Shown here: positions 13,211 to 22,285 of the stretch, one piece after another
Numbering within the stretch: the stretch's first letter is position 1
Layout of the letters: the number at the start of each line of letters is the position of its first letter
Origin: Demequina zhanjiangensis
GTDB taxonomy: Bacteria > Actinomycetota > Actinomycetes > Actinomycetales > Demequinaceae
Length of the DNA: 64,000 nt
Direction: 5' to 3'
Assembly: GCF_030418315.1 (NCBI RefSeq)
Contig: NZ_JAUHPV010000001.1
Location: forward strand, 124,001-188,000
Notes under the pieces: model-generated
Told to the model about the DNA's origin: nothing
Database searches by the model: none
What the model saw: the letters and a program-made list of their open reading frames with translations, nothing else
Translations under genes and position numbers: made by a program

Positions 13211-14176
13211 TCAGTCGTCTCCGTTCTCGGCGGGAGGCGTCACGTCCAGCAGCACCTGCCCGACGACGTCCTCCGCCGTCACCCCGTCGAACTCCGCCTC
13301 TGGTTCGAGGATCAGACGGTGCGAGAGCGTGGGGATGGCGAGGTCGCGCACGTCGTCCGGGGTGGCGAAGGTGCGTCCGTGCGCGGCAGCCCACGTCATG
13401 ACGAGCCGTGACAGCGCGATCGCTCCGCGCACGGAGACGCCTAGGCGCACCTCGGAGGCGCGGCGCGTCGCGTCGACCAGGCGCATCACGTAGTCGGATA
13501 CCAGAGGGTTGACGTAGACGGTGCCGGCGATGGCGGACATCTCCATGAGCCTGTCGAGCGGGGCGATGGCGGAGATCTCCGGCCGGCCGGAGGCGACGCC
13601 TTGGAGGATCCTCAGGGTGGCGGCCTCGTCCGGGTAGCCGATGGACGTCTTGATCATGAAGCGGTCGAGCTGCGCCTCGGGGAGCCGGTAGGTTCCGGCC
13701 TGCTCCACGGGGTTCTGGGTGGCGATCACGAGGAAGGGGGTGCCGACCGGTCGGGTCACGCCGTCGACGGTGACGTTGCCCTCCTCCATGACCTCGAGGA
13801 GAGCGGATTGGGTCTTGGGGCTGGCGCGGTTGATCTCGTCCGCGAGGACCACGTTCGCGAAGATCGGCCCGGCGTGGAACTCGAACTCTCCCTTCTTCTG
13901 GTCGTACACGGTGATGCCTGTGACGTCGCCGGGCAGCAGGTCGGGCGTGAACTGAAGCCGTGAGGCGGTGCCGTCGACCGTCTGTGCGAGCGCCCTGGCG
14001 AGGGCGGTCTTGCCGGTGCCGGGCACGTCCTCGAGGAGGACGTGGCCACCGCTCAACTGGGTGGCGAGCACGAGCTCGATGACGTGCCTCTTGCCGAGGA
14101 TCACCTGCTCGACGTTGTCGGCCAGCGCCGAGAACGTCTGGGCGTACCACTGCGCCTGTTCGGTGGAGATCGTCAT
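13211..14176 (-). CDS. MoxR-family AAA+ ATPase
   Basis: 321-residue AAA+ chaperone-like ATPase of the MoxR group. Walker A is EDVPGTGKTALARALA (about 48-63), Walker B is VVLADEINRASPKTQS, sensor 1 is VIATQNPVEQ, and the arginine-finger/lid region contains RLPEAQLDRFM. The ATG at 14176 is preceded by GAGAGG. It lies 26 bp after the giant surface-protein gene and 5 bp before the DUF58 gene, the classic MoxR-DUF58-transglutaminase order. Expected to power conformational remodelling of the DUF58 partner or of the large protein encoded upstream. Called aaa-atp in the Bifidobacterium PFNA cluster. Confidence 0.95.
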   Translation of the reverse strand: MTISTEQAQWYAQTFSALADNVEQVILGKRHVIELVLATQLSGGHVLLEDVPGTGKTALARALAQTVDGTASRLQFTPDLLPGDVTGITVYDQKKGEFEFHAGPIFANVVLADEINRASPKTQSALLEVMEEGNVTVDGVTRPVGTPFLVIATQNPVEQAGTYRLPEAQLDRFMIKTSIGYPDEAATLRILQGVASGRPEISAIAPLDRLMEMSAIAGTVYVNPLVSDYVMRLVDATRRASEVRLGVSVRGAIALSRLVMTWAAAHGRTFATPDDVRDLAIPTLSHRLILEPEAEFDGVTAEDVVGQVLLDVTPPAENGDD

Positions 14177-14202
14177 GGTGGGCCTCTCAGGGTGTGCTTC
14201 CG

Positions 14203-17200
14203 TCAGGGGTTCGGCGTGGCCGAGGGGGTGGGCGTGGGCGCGCAGGCAAGCGCGGGATATCTCAGGTCGGGGAGCGACGCGAACGGGCCGTCGAACGTGA
14301 CGACGTACTCGTCCTGGACGGTGTCCAGGGTGATGTCCGCGCTGCCTCGCGCGGCTGCGGTGATGGTGACGAGCGTCGACGGGTCGGCGCCGTCGGCGTA
14401 GCACTCGGTGGGGAAGGTGGCTCGGACGGTGGTGGGGGGCGAGCCTGAGGCAGGCGTGACGAGGATCGGGTCGCCGCAGTTGTCGGGGCTTGCGGTGAGG
14501 CAGCTGGCGGCCGTGATGGTCTGCACGGAGAGCGGGCTCAGCGTGAACTCGGTGCTCTTGCCTGCGCCGTCGTACTCGTAGTAGAGCGTGAACCTGTTGC
14601 CCACGTTGAGGTTGGGCGGCGTGACGTCCATGAAGGAGGCGACGTTGTCGTTCCAGGAGGGCGTGGTGTCCACTCGGTAGGTCGAGTTGCCCGTCGGGTC
14701 CCCGGGTGCGACCCACGTGAGGTACGTCTGAGACGCGGCCAGCCAGGCTGACCCGAAGCCGTTGGAGGCGCAGACGCCCACGTGGTACTCGACGTTCTGC
14801 GTGAGGCCCGAGAGGGTGGCGGTCGTGGAGGTCACCTCGGCGCCGGAGACCGCTGCCGAGCCGTCCGCTGACATGGTGCAGGTGGGGGTGCCGGTGCGCC
14901 AGGCCGCACGGACCTCGGTGACGGCGCGGGTCGAGTAGTTCGCGTCGACCGCCGGGCTCGAGACGGTGAGCGTGGTGCCGGAGGCGGTCGCGGTGACCGC
15001 GCCGGCGGTGAAGCGGGGCTTGCCTGCGACGGTGACCCCGGTCGTCGAGGCGCTGCCCTCGTTCGTGCCCGTCGTGGGCGGGGCGTAGCGGCTCAGCGGC
15101 ACGATCGCGAGCTGCTGAGCCCCGACGGGCAGCAGGATCTCCGCGGTGGTGAGCGCGCCGGTGCGAGCGATCACCTGCTCGGTCGCGACCACGAGGTAGC
15201 CCTCGACATCGTCGTCGGCGCCGATCGTGAGCGAGACCACGCCGCGGTCCTCGGTGGTGCGGCTGGCCCGGTACACGGGGTCGGCGGTGAGCGACTCCAC
15301 GGTGGGCGCCTCGTACGCCCATGTCGTGACGGGAGAGGTGTCGAGCGATTCGCCGATGCTGTTCACGGCGCGAGCCGTGTACGTGTGGCGCTCACCGTTC
15401 ACGAGTCCGGACACGACGCACGTGTAGGCGCCCGCGCCCGCTGCGGTGCAGGGCGCGCTCACGGCGGCGCCGCCTTCGTAGAGCCTCACCGAGGTGACGG
15501 CGGGGTGCGCCTGTGCCGCCTGCCCGAGCGTGACGAGGAGGGTGGCCGACGTGGGGGTGTAGGACTGCGTGACGACGCTGGACGGCGTCTGCGGGTAGCC
15601 GAGGACGTCGACGGTGAGGGTGCCGCGACCTGTCGCGCCCTGGGCGTCGGCGACCACGAAGTCCACGACGCACTCCCCTCCAGGTGGACGCTCCGACGAC
15701 GGCCATGCGAGGGACACCTGGCTTCCGGAGGTCACGGTGACGGTGGCGACCGGGCAGGCCGCGGTGCTGGCGCCTTCCGGCCCGACTCCGACGAGGGTGA
15801 GCCCGGACTCCGGGGCGCCTGCATACGGGTCGTGCTCGCCCGCGACGCCGATCACCGTGACGGTGCAGGGGCCGGCGCTGACGTCGCATTGCGTGCTGAA
15901 GGTCGCCCCGACGGGCGACTCGGCCTTGGCGGTGCCGACCACGAGCGTGACGCTTGCGCTGAGGCCACCGTAGGCGGCCGACGTGACAGCCACAGTCTCC
16001 CTGGTGCCGGGCCGGGCGTCGGCCTTGGCGATGATGCTGAGCTGGTTGCCCTGCTGCACGACGACGAACGAGTCGCCGCTGTAGGTGGCGCGCAGGTCGA
16101 GGGAGTCCACGTCGCCGACCCTGTCGCCCTCCCACGACACCATGGCGGCGAGCATGTCGACCGAGTCGTTGGCTCCGGGCCGGACCGTGCGGCTGAGCGA
16201 CCCGAGGACCGCCTGCGGGTCCTTGGGGACGATGGTGAGCGGGAGGTGGACCGTCGTCCAGGTCTGCTGGCCGGACACGCGGACGGGCACGGAGCAGGTG
16301 TCGGTCCATGGAGCTTCGCGGCCTGCAGCGTAGGTGACGGAGGTCTCGCCCGACGGGGTGCAGGTGGCGTTGGCGCGCTGCACTCGGAACGTGTCGGACT
16401 CGAGCACCTGGATCTCGTCCCTGGGCGCGACGCCGAGCATGTCGCGAAGCGAGAGGTCGATGGACTGCTCCTCACCGACCTCAGCGGCGCTGAGCCCTGC
16501 CGCGGGCTGGAGGCGCATGTCGTCGAACGCGGGGATCCTCAGGAAGCCGTAGCCGACCTCCTCGTTGCCTGCCGCGTCGGTGCCTGTCAGGGCGAACGGG
16601 ACGAGCGCGCCGGAGTCGGGGAGGGAGCCGCGGATCCGCCAGCCGTCGACCCTGAACCCTGCGGGCGCCCCCTCCCACAGCGACAGGGTGAGGTCCTCGA
16701 TCTCGCCGGTCGCCCAGCGGACCTGATCCGTGACCACGTCGAGCCCGTCGGTCTCGAGCGCGGCGCGGGTCTCGAGGGTGACGATGGTGTCGTCGATCTG
16801 GATCGCGTCCGGAGCGGGCGTGTCGGTGACCTCGACGACGATCAGGCCTTCCGCCGTGCTGAAGGAGGTCTGCGACTCGACCGTGTACACGTAGGAGTGG
16901 ATGCCCTCCACGTCGCCTGCGAGCAGCGCGACGAGGCCGGAGCTCAGATCGGTGCCGTTGTCGATCAGCGCGGACAGGCGGGCGTACTCGACCGGGTCCG
17001 TCGTCTCGTCGACGTTGGGTCGGAGCTCGACGAGCGACAGCTCTCCCTGAAGCGGGTCGCGGTCGTTGATGAGGGGCAGGACGGACACGGGTGCGTCTGA
17101 GCCCAGCTCGACGGTGACGTTGTCGCCGTAGGTGACTGGCGCGACGTCGGCGAGCTCGCCGGACAGGACGCCGACGCTCACGCTCGCGGTGCCCGTGGCC

Positions 17201-20169
17201 CCTTGGGAGTCGCGCACCGTGTAGGAGAACTCGATCTGGCCGGAGGGGATGCCTGCCGCCGGGGCCCGGTAGGTGAGAGTGCGACCCGACGGGCCGATGG
17301 TGGCGACGCCCTCACCGGGGCTCGGCTGGGAGACGCCGACGAGCGTCACGCTGTCGCCGTCGGGGTCGATCCCGGTCATGTCCACGGTGAGGGTGACGCT
17401 GCGTCCCGCGAGGACGCGGGTTTGGTGGTCGCGTGGCTGCGGCGCGCTGTTCACTCCTTCGGGCAGCACGGTGACGGTGACGGTGGCGGTGTCGAGGCGG
17501 CCGGCGTCGCCTTCGAGGTAGGCGGAGTAGCGGAGGGTGTAGACGCCAGGCACGGTGGGTGCGACGTAGCGCAGCACGGGTCCTGACGCGAAGGCGAGCT
17601 CGTCCGGAGCGTCGGATCCGAGGACGTCGGGGTGGAGCAGGAGCCGCTCGCCACGAGGCGTCACGTCGTTCGAGAGGACGGGGATGTCCACCTGGGCGCC
17701 GGCGCGCACGGTCACCGTGTCGGGCGCGGCGATGGGGCCGACGCCGTGGGTCGAGGGGATGAGGATGACGGTCAGCTGGGTGCGCACGGCGGCGCCGGTG
17801 CCGTCGGCGATGAGGATGTCCGCGATCCCGAGGGGGATCTGGTCGGTGGCTGCGGCGGTGGCGCTCACCCTCACGAACGTCTGATCGACGACGCTGACGC
17901 TGAGGCCGCTGTCGTCCGTCGTCGCCTGCTGCACCATGAGCACCCGCCCCTGGGAGGAGGTGACGGCGCTGAGGACGTCGACCGTCGTGTCCTCGCCGGT
18001 GCGCACGAACGCTGTCAACGGGGCTGCCGCGAGGGCGCGCGGCGAGCTGTCGACGGTGACGCGCAGCACGGCGGTCTGGCGGGCTCCGGTGACGGTGTCC
18101 TCCACCGTGTATGTCGCCGTGTACGAGCCCTCCTCGGTCGACGACACGTCGATCGTGCCGTCCGCCACGCTCGGCAGCACGGAGAGCAGGTCGGCGGACG
18201 TGGTGCTCGGGGCGGCGTCGGCGAGGCTGTACGACCCGGAGCCGCCGGACACCATGTCCTCGAGCGTGACGGTGGCGGTCTCGCCCGCCCCGACGGTGAC
18301 GGCGGTCGCCCTCGCGACGAGGGCCGGGGTCTGGGTGACGCGCAGAGTGAGCTGCCGCTGCGCGGTGGCGCCGCGCGAGTCGACGACCGTCACCGTGATC
18401 GTCAGCGTCTCGCTCGTGGCGTTCGCGTCGAGGTGCCTGATCGCCACCTGGCCGTCCGAGGTAGGCACGACCGTGACCGGAGCGGAGGGATCGTCGACGA
18501 CGGCGTCCATGAGTGTGACGGGGTCGCCCTCGGGGTCCACCCACCCTGAGAGCACATCGGTGGACGTGTAGCCGCCTGGGGCGATCTGCGGTGCGGGCCA
18601 CTCCTTGACGCAGTTCTCGACCCCGCACCACACCGGGGCGGTCTGCACCGCGTCGTCGATCACGGTGAGGGTGACGGTCGCGGGAGACGACGTGGCGGAG
18701 CCGTCGGTGACGGAGTACATGAAGGTGGCTGTCCCGCTGGTGGCCCGCACGTCGATCACGGCGCCCTGGTCGTCGGACACGAGGCCCACCTCACCGAAGC
18801 CCTCGTCGATCGCGGTCACGGAGGACGGGACGATGGTCAGCACGTCCTTGCTGTTCGGGTCGTGGTCGTTCAGCAGCAGGGGCAGGGACACGACGCTTCC
18901 GGCGCGGACCCCCAGCACGTCGTCCTCGGCGACCGGAGGCTCGGGCTCGATCACGTCGTCGACCTCGATCGTGCCCGCCTGCTCCTCCGTCTCTGCGAGG
19001 GGAGCCCATTCGTCGACCGGAAGGAGGGTGCCGTCGGAGACGAGCCACACCATGCCGCTCGACGTCTCCGTGAGCACTGCGCGGTCGCCGTTGGCGCGGA
19101 ACACAGGGGAGACGCCTCGGTTCTCGTCGAGCTCCTCCGTCAGCACCTCGATCTCGCGCACGCCGTCCTGGTCGCTCGCCCACAGGGTTCCCCCGGTGAG
19201 CGACACCCACGCAGCGTAGGCGACCCCGTCCACCACGACAGGAGGCGCCGGGGTGCCGAGCGAGTCGACGATGCGCTCGACCGTGCCGTCCTCGAGGGAC
19301 ACGGACACGAGGCCCGCCTCGTCGGACAGCAGGACGTCCTCGCGCCCCGACCCGCTCGACTGCAGCACCGCGCTCTCGGTGGCACCCGTGTCGATCGCGT
19401 CGTCCAGGCCCTCGATCCACAGCCTGCCGCTCTCGGGCGCCGAGAGCACCCATCTGCCCGAGACGACGGCCATCTCCACCGTCTCCGCGCCTGCAGGCGC
19501 GCCAGCGAGCGCCTGGGGGCCTCCGGTGAACGCACCGTCGGCGACCCGATACACACGGACGGCGGCCTCTGCCGAGGAGTACACGGCGACCATGCCGTCG
19601 TCCCCCACGGCGACCGCGTCGGCGACGTACCGCTCGGCGGGCGCGTCGGAGTCAGGCGTCACCGACTCGGTGAGCGGATCCAGCTGGTAGGGGCTGGTCG
19701 AGCCGCCGTCCGCGTCGGGAAGCGCGCCCAGGAACACCTCGCCCGCGCCGGTGAGGTAGGCGATCTCGCCGCCGGACGCGGAGACGGTCTCGGTCCCGGA
19801 GGGGATCGTCGCGACGGTGCCGCCGCCCTCGCCGTCGGTGTCGACGAGATCGGCCGGGTCGGCCCCCGTGAGCGCCCAGGCCCGGCCGAAGCGCTGCGTG
19901 AACACCATCCCGCGCGTCCCGGACTGCACCACGGTGGTGGGGTCGGAGACGTTCTGCACCGCCTCGAACTCGCCCAGGTCCGTATTGACCCGTGCGTAGC
20001 GGCCGTCGTCCCGCGTCACCCACACCGACATCTCGACCGGCTCCGTCTCCTGGACCTCGTAGCCGGGAGCGAGCAGCGCCGCGGTCGCGAGAGAGACTCC
20101 CAGCGCGACCACAGCGGTGACGCGGAGCGCGGGGCCCCGCCGGAGTCGTGCGGCTCGCGCAGCGGCCAT
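14203..20169 (-). CDS. Giant extracellular propeller/Ig-like/Fn3 protein
   Basis: 1988 residues. A basic N-terminus and one hydrophobic segment (about 15-36) form an uncleaved anchor or signal. Residues about 45-405 look like a beta-propeller (short repeats such as GEIAYLTGAGEVFLG, GRWVLSAPESGRLWI). From about 413 to 1500 there are many Ig-like/cadherin-type modules of about 90 residues, each opening with a motif such as PVAEDDVLGVRAGS or APDTVTVRAGAQVDIPVLSN. From about 1520 to 1810 there are Fn3-like modules, and the end is Thr/Pro-rich. There is no LPxTG or C-terminal span. It overlaps the kinase stop by 1 bp (TGATG). It matches fn3 of the Bifidobacterium PFNA cluster; ligand unknown. Confidence 0.88.
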   Translation of the reverse strand: MAAARAARLRRGPALRVTAVVALGVSLATAALLAPGYEVQETEPVEMSVWVTRDDGRYARVNTDLGEFEAVQNVSDPTTVVQSGTRGMVFTQRFGRAWALTGADPADLVDTDGEGGGTVATIPSGTETVSASGGEIAYLTGAGEVFLGALPDADGGSTSPYQLDPLTESVTPDSDAPAERYVADAVAVGDDGMVAVYSSAEAAVRVYRVADGAFTGGPQALAGAPAGAETVEMAVVSGRWVLSAPESGRLWIEGLDDAIDTGATESAVLQSSGSGREDVLLSDEAGLVSVSLEDGTVERIVDSLGTPAPPVVVDGVAYAAWVSLTGGTLWASDQDGVREIEVLTEELDENRGVSPVFRANGDRAVLTETSSGMVWLVSDGTLLPVDEWAPLAETEEQAGTIEVDDVIEPEPPVAEDDVLGVRAGSVVSLPLLLNDHDPNSKDVLTIVPSSVTAIDEGFGEVGLVSDDQGAVIDVRATSGTATFMYSVTDGSATSSPATVTLTVIDDAVQTAPVWCGVENCVKEWPAPQIAPGGYTSTDVLSGWVDPEGDPVTLMDAVVDDPSAPVTVVPTSDGQVAIRHLDANATSETLTITVTVVDSRGATAQRQLTLRVTQTPALVARATAVTVGAGETATVTLEDMVSGGSGSYSLADAAPSTTSADLLSVLPSVADGTIDVSSTEEGSYTATYTVEDTVTGARQTAVLRVTVDSSPRALAAAPLTAFVRTGEDTTVDVLSAVTSSQGRVLMVQQATTDDSGLSVSVVDQTFVRVSATAAATDQIPLGIADILIADGTGAAVRTQLTVILIPSTHGVGPIAAPDTVTVRAGAQVDIPVLSNDVTPRGERLLLHPDVLGSDAPDELAFASGPVLRYVAPTVPGVYTLRYSAYLEGDAGRLDTATVTVTVLPEGVNSAPQPRDHQTRVLAGRSVTLTVDMTGIDPDGDSVTLVGVSQPSPGEGVATIGPSGRTLTYRAPAAGIPSGQIEFSYTVRDSQGATGTASVSVGVLSGELADVAPVTYGDNVTVELGSDAPVSVLPLINDRDPLQGELSLVELRPNVDETTDPVEYARLSALIDNGTDLSSGLVALLAGDVEGIHSYVYTVESQTSFSTAEGLIVVEVTDTPAPDAIQIDDTIVTLETRAALETDGLDVVTDQVRWATGEIEDLTLSLWEGAPAGFRVDGWRIRGSLPDSGALVPFALTGTDAAGNEEVGYGFLRIPAFDDMRLQPAAGLSAAEVGEEQSIDLSLRDMLGVAPRDEIQVLESDTFRVQRANATCTPSGETSVTYAAGREAPWTDTCSVPVRVSGQQTWTTVHLPLTIVPKDPQAVLGSLSRTVRPGANDSVDMLAAMVSWEGDRVGDVDSLDLRATYSGDSFVVVQQGNQLSIIAKADARPGTRETVAVTSAAYGGLSASVTLVVGTAKAESPVGATFSTQCDVSAGPCTVTVIGVAGEHDPYAGAPESGLTLVGVGPEGASTAACPVATVTVTSGSQVSLAWPSSERPPGGECVVDFVVADAQGATGRGTLTVDVLGYPQTPSSVVTQSYTPTSATLLVTLGQAAQAHPAVTSVRLYEGGAAVSAPCTAAGAGAYTCVVSGLVNGERHTYTARAVNSIGESLDTSPVTTWAYEAPTVESLTADPVYRASRTTEDRGVVSLTIGADDDVEGYLVVATEQVIARTGALTTAEILLPVGAQQLAIVPLSRYAPPTTGTNEGSASTTGVTVAGKPRFTAGAVTATASGTTLTVSSPAVDANYSTRAVTEVRAAWRTGTPTCTMSADGSAAVSGAEVTSTTATLSGLTQNVEYHVGVCASNGFGSAWLAASQTYLTWVAPGDPTGNSTYRVDTTPSWNDNVASFMDVTPPNLNVGNRFTLYYEYDGAGKSTEFTLSPLSVQTITAASCLTASPDNCGDPILVTPASGSPPTTVRATFPTECYADGADPSTLVTITAAARGSADITLDTVQDEYVVTFDGPFASLPDLRYPALACAPTPTPSATPNP

Positions 20170-21287
20170 CACACCGCTGCCAGCAGGATCGACCCCAACG
20201 CCACGACCGCGGCGCCGATGGCCGCGCCGATCAGGAGCGTGCGGCGGTCCACGCGACGCGGAGGAGCGTCGGGCGTCGACTGCTCCTTCCTGCGCTGCGT
20301 CGAGGCGAGGTGCTGCGCGCGAGCAGCGCGACGCGACTGAGTCTGGACCGTGGAGATGGTGGGGAGCCGGGCGGGCTCGGCCGGTGCGGAGCCGGTGGCG
20401 GCCGCCCACTCCGGGGTCGCGACCTCGATCGCCGTGGGCGCGAGCGCGAGGTCGTACTGGGCCCAGCGCAGCTCCTCCGCGAGCTCCATCATGGAGCCGA
20501 ACCGGGCGGCTGGGTCCTTCTGCAGGCACCGCTCGAGCGCTGCCGCGAAGCGGTCTCCCAGGTCCTCGCGGCCCGTGGGCACGTGACGACCCTTGAGGAT
20601 GAGCTCCTCGTGCTTGCGGCGGCCGATGCGCTCCCCATCCGCGGGCTCGAAGGGTGCGTGCCCTGCGACGAGCGTGTAGAGCGTCGCGCCCAGGCTCCAG
20701 ATCTCGGAGGCGACGGTGCCGTTGGTGTCGCCGCGCACCACCTCCGGCGCGCTCCAGGGGAGCGACATCGCGATCGTGTCGGTCGCGTCGTCGGCAGCCG
20801 CGATCGCCGAGGCGATGCCGAAGTCCGCGAGGACGGGGGTGTCGAGCGTGGTGACGAGGAGGTTGGACGGCTTGATGTCGCGATGAAGCACGCCGCTGCG
20901 ATGCGCCGTCTCGAGCGCGCTTGCGACGCGCACGGCGGCGTCGAGGGCTCGTGCGGCGGGGAGTGGCTCGCGCTTCGCCTCCGCGGCGAGGGTGTCGGGG
21001 CAGTACTCCATGACGAAGTACGGCCGGCCGTCGGCGGAGATGCTCGCCTGGTGGATCGTGACGATCGCAGGGTGCGCGCTGAGGCGGGCGAGGGTGTCCG
21101 CCTCACCGGTGAAGGCGCGCAGCACGTCGGGGTTGATCGCGTCGTCGAGCAGCACCTTGACCGCCACGACGCGCCGTGGCATGTCCTGCTCGTAGAGGAA
21201 CACGTCGGCGAATCCGCCCGCGCCGAGCGGACGGATGTAGCTGTACCCGGGCAGCACCGGTGGCGGTGCTGTGCTGCGTCGCGGCAC
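20169..21287 (-). CDS. Membrane-anchored Ser/Thr protein kinase (PknB/Pkb2-like)
   Basis: 372 residues. The kinase domain (about 14-280) has a Gly-rich loop GAGGFADV (22-29), Lys44 in VAVKVL, catalytic HRDIKPSN (H135-N142), DFG (155-157) and the APE motif (180-182). The activation segment contains TDTIAMS, likely autophosphorylation sites. A basic Arg/Gln-rich linker is followed by one span at about 350-372 that ends the protein, so no PASTA or other external sensor exists. GTG start with AGGA upstream. It is the second gene of the operon and directly precedes the giant surface-protein gene. Predicted targets are FHA-binding proteins of the same operon. Confidence 0.94.
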   Translation of the reverse strand: MPRRSTAPPPVLPGYSYIRPLGAGGFADVFLYEQDMPRRVVAVKVLLDDAINPDVLRAFTGEADTLARLSAHPAIVTIHQASISADGRPYFVMEYCPDTLAAEAKREPLPAARALDAAVRVASALETAHRSGVLHRDIKPSNLLVTTLDTPVLADFGIASAIAAADDATDTIAMSLPWSAPEVVRGDTNGTVASEIWSLGATLYTLVAGHAPFEPADGERIGRRKHEELILKGRHVPTGREDLGDRFAAALERCLQKDPAARFGSMMELAEELRWAQYDLALAPTAIEVATPEWAAATGSAPAEPARLPTISTVQTQSRRAARAQHLASTQRRKEQSTPDAPPRRVDRRTLLIGAAIGAAVVALGSILLAAV

Positions 21288-21346
21288 TGGTCCTGCCTTC
21301 CTCCTCGGTGGTGCGGGTGGTGGGTGGGTGTGGGCCGGCTCCGTCG

Positions 21347-22201
21347 TCAGCGCCGTCGCGCGACGGTGATCCTGAACCCCTCGCCCAGGTCGAGGGTGTC
21401 TCCTGCGTCAAGTGTCGCATCACGGCTGTCGTGCAGAAGGTGGGCTGGCCGGTCGGGGCGAAGGACGAGGGTGCCGTTCGTGGACCCCATGTCGCGTGCA
21501 CGGAGGACGTCGTCCTCCACGGTCAGCTCGAGGTGCCTGGCGGAGATCTCTCGCTGCGGGGAGGGCGCGGTCACGTAGAGGGCGCCGGTGTCGGTGCTCT
21601 CATCCTCCTCGGGGCGCCGTCCGACGACGAGGCGCGGTCGGGCGTCGAGCTCGCGGCCATCGGGCAGCGTCAGGACCCACCCCGACCGATCCGAGGCGAC
21701 GGCAGCTGCCTCGCCCTGTGCCTGATCGTCTGCCGACTGCGGTGAGAGGGCGGTGCCCTCGCCGGGCGCGTGCGCGAAGGTGGCGTGCACGGCGGACGCG
21801 GGGCATGCGCCGTCGCGGAGCGGGAGCCGATGGGGAGACTCGTCGTCGGTCCCGAGCGTGAAGCTGAGCCGCTCGAGCCCGTCGACCTCGCCCAGCACGC
21901 CCGTCGATCCGGACGGCAGGCCGAACCGCGTGGTCGCGGACGGGCCGAGGTCGATCGTCAGGTCGCCGCGGAGCGCGATCCGCGCGGGTGCGGTGTCCGT
22001 CCTCGCGATCGCGAAACGCGCGTCCGGGACGGCGGCCACGATCTCCGACACCGTCCGCTCGAGCAGGGCCGAGCCGGCGAAGGCCGCGTGGATGCGCGCG
22101 ACGAGCTCAGGTCGTACACCGACGTCGACGAGCGCCACGAAGCCGCCGGCGACGACGGCGCAGCCCGTGTCGCCAGGGCGTGCCGGCGCGTACTCGACCA
22201 T
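21347..22201 (-). CDS. Cytoplasmic FHA-domain protein
   Basis: 284 residues, no signal or membrane span. The N-terminal 190 residues (VVAGGFVALVDVG onward) match no family that can be recognised here. The C-terminal FHA domain (about 195-282) shows VVGRRPEEDES, REISARHLELTV and DMGSTNGTLV. First gene of the operon, 59 bp upstream of the kinase gene. The ATG lies 7 nt after a TATCCT box, suggesting a leaderless message and placing the main operon promoter here. Probable phosphothreonine-binding regulator of the kinase. Confidence 0.85.
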   Translation of the reverse strand: MVEYAPARPGDTGCAVVAGGFVALVDVGVRPELVARIHAAFAGSALLERTVSEIVAAVPDARFAIARTDTAPARIALRGDLTIDLGPSATTRFGLPSGSTGVLGEVDGLERLSFTLGTDDESPHRLPLRDGACPASAVHATFAHAPGEGTALSPQSADDQAQGEAAAVASDRSGWVLTLPDGRELDARPRLVVGRRPEEDESTDTGALYVTAPSPQREISARHLELTVEDDVLRARDMGSTNGTLVLRPDRPAHLLHDSRDATLDAGDTLDLGEGFRITVARRR

Positions 22202-22208
22202 GCGGCAG

Positions 22209-22214
22209 AGGATA
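22209..22214 (-). promoter_or_regulatory. -10 box of the signalling operon (leaderless)
   Basis: TATCCT read on the minus strand, with 7 nt to the FHA gene ATG, putting the transcription start at or next to the start codon. No clear -35 box was seen. Confidence 0.55.
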
Positions 22215-22272
22215 GCCGTCGTCCCTGGTGCTCCGGCAGGGGGATGTGAGGGACGCGACTGTGGACGAGGGG

Positions 22273-22278
22273 TACCGT
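22273..22278 (+). promoter_or_regulatory. -10 box of the thioesterase gene (leaderless)
   Basis: TACCGT followed by 7 nt and the GTG at 22286, the same arrangement as on the opposite strand for the divergent FHA gene 85 bp away. Confidence 0.45.
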
Positions 22279-22285
22279 GGGGGCC

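Noticed and set aside
8304-21287. Signalling operon considered as a phage-defence or toxin system
   Set aside because: No nuclease, toxin or effector domain; gene content fits surface-protein assembly with phospho-signalling better.
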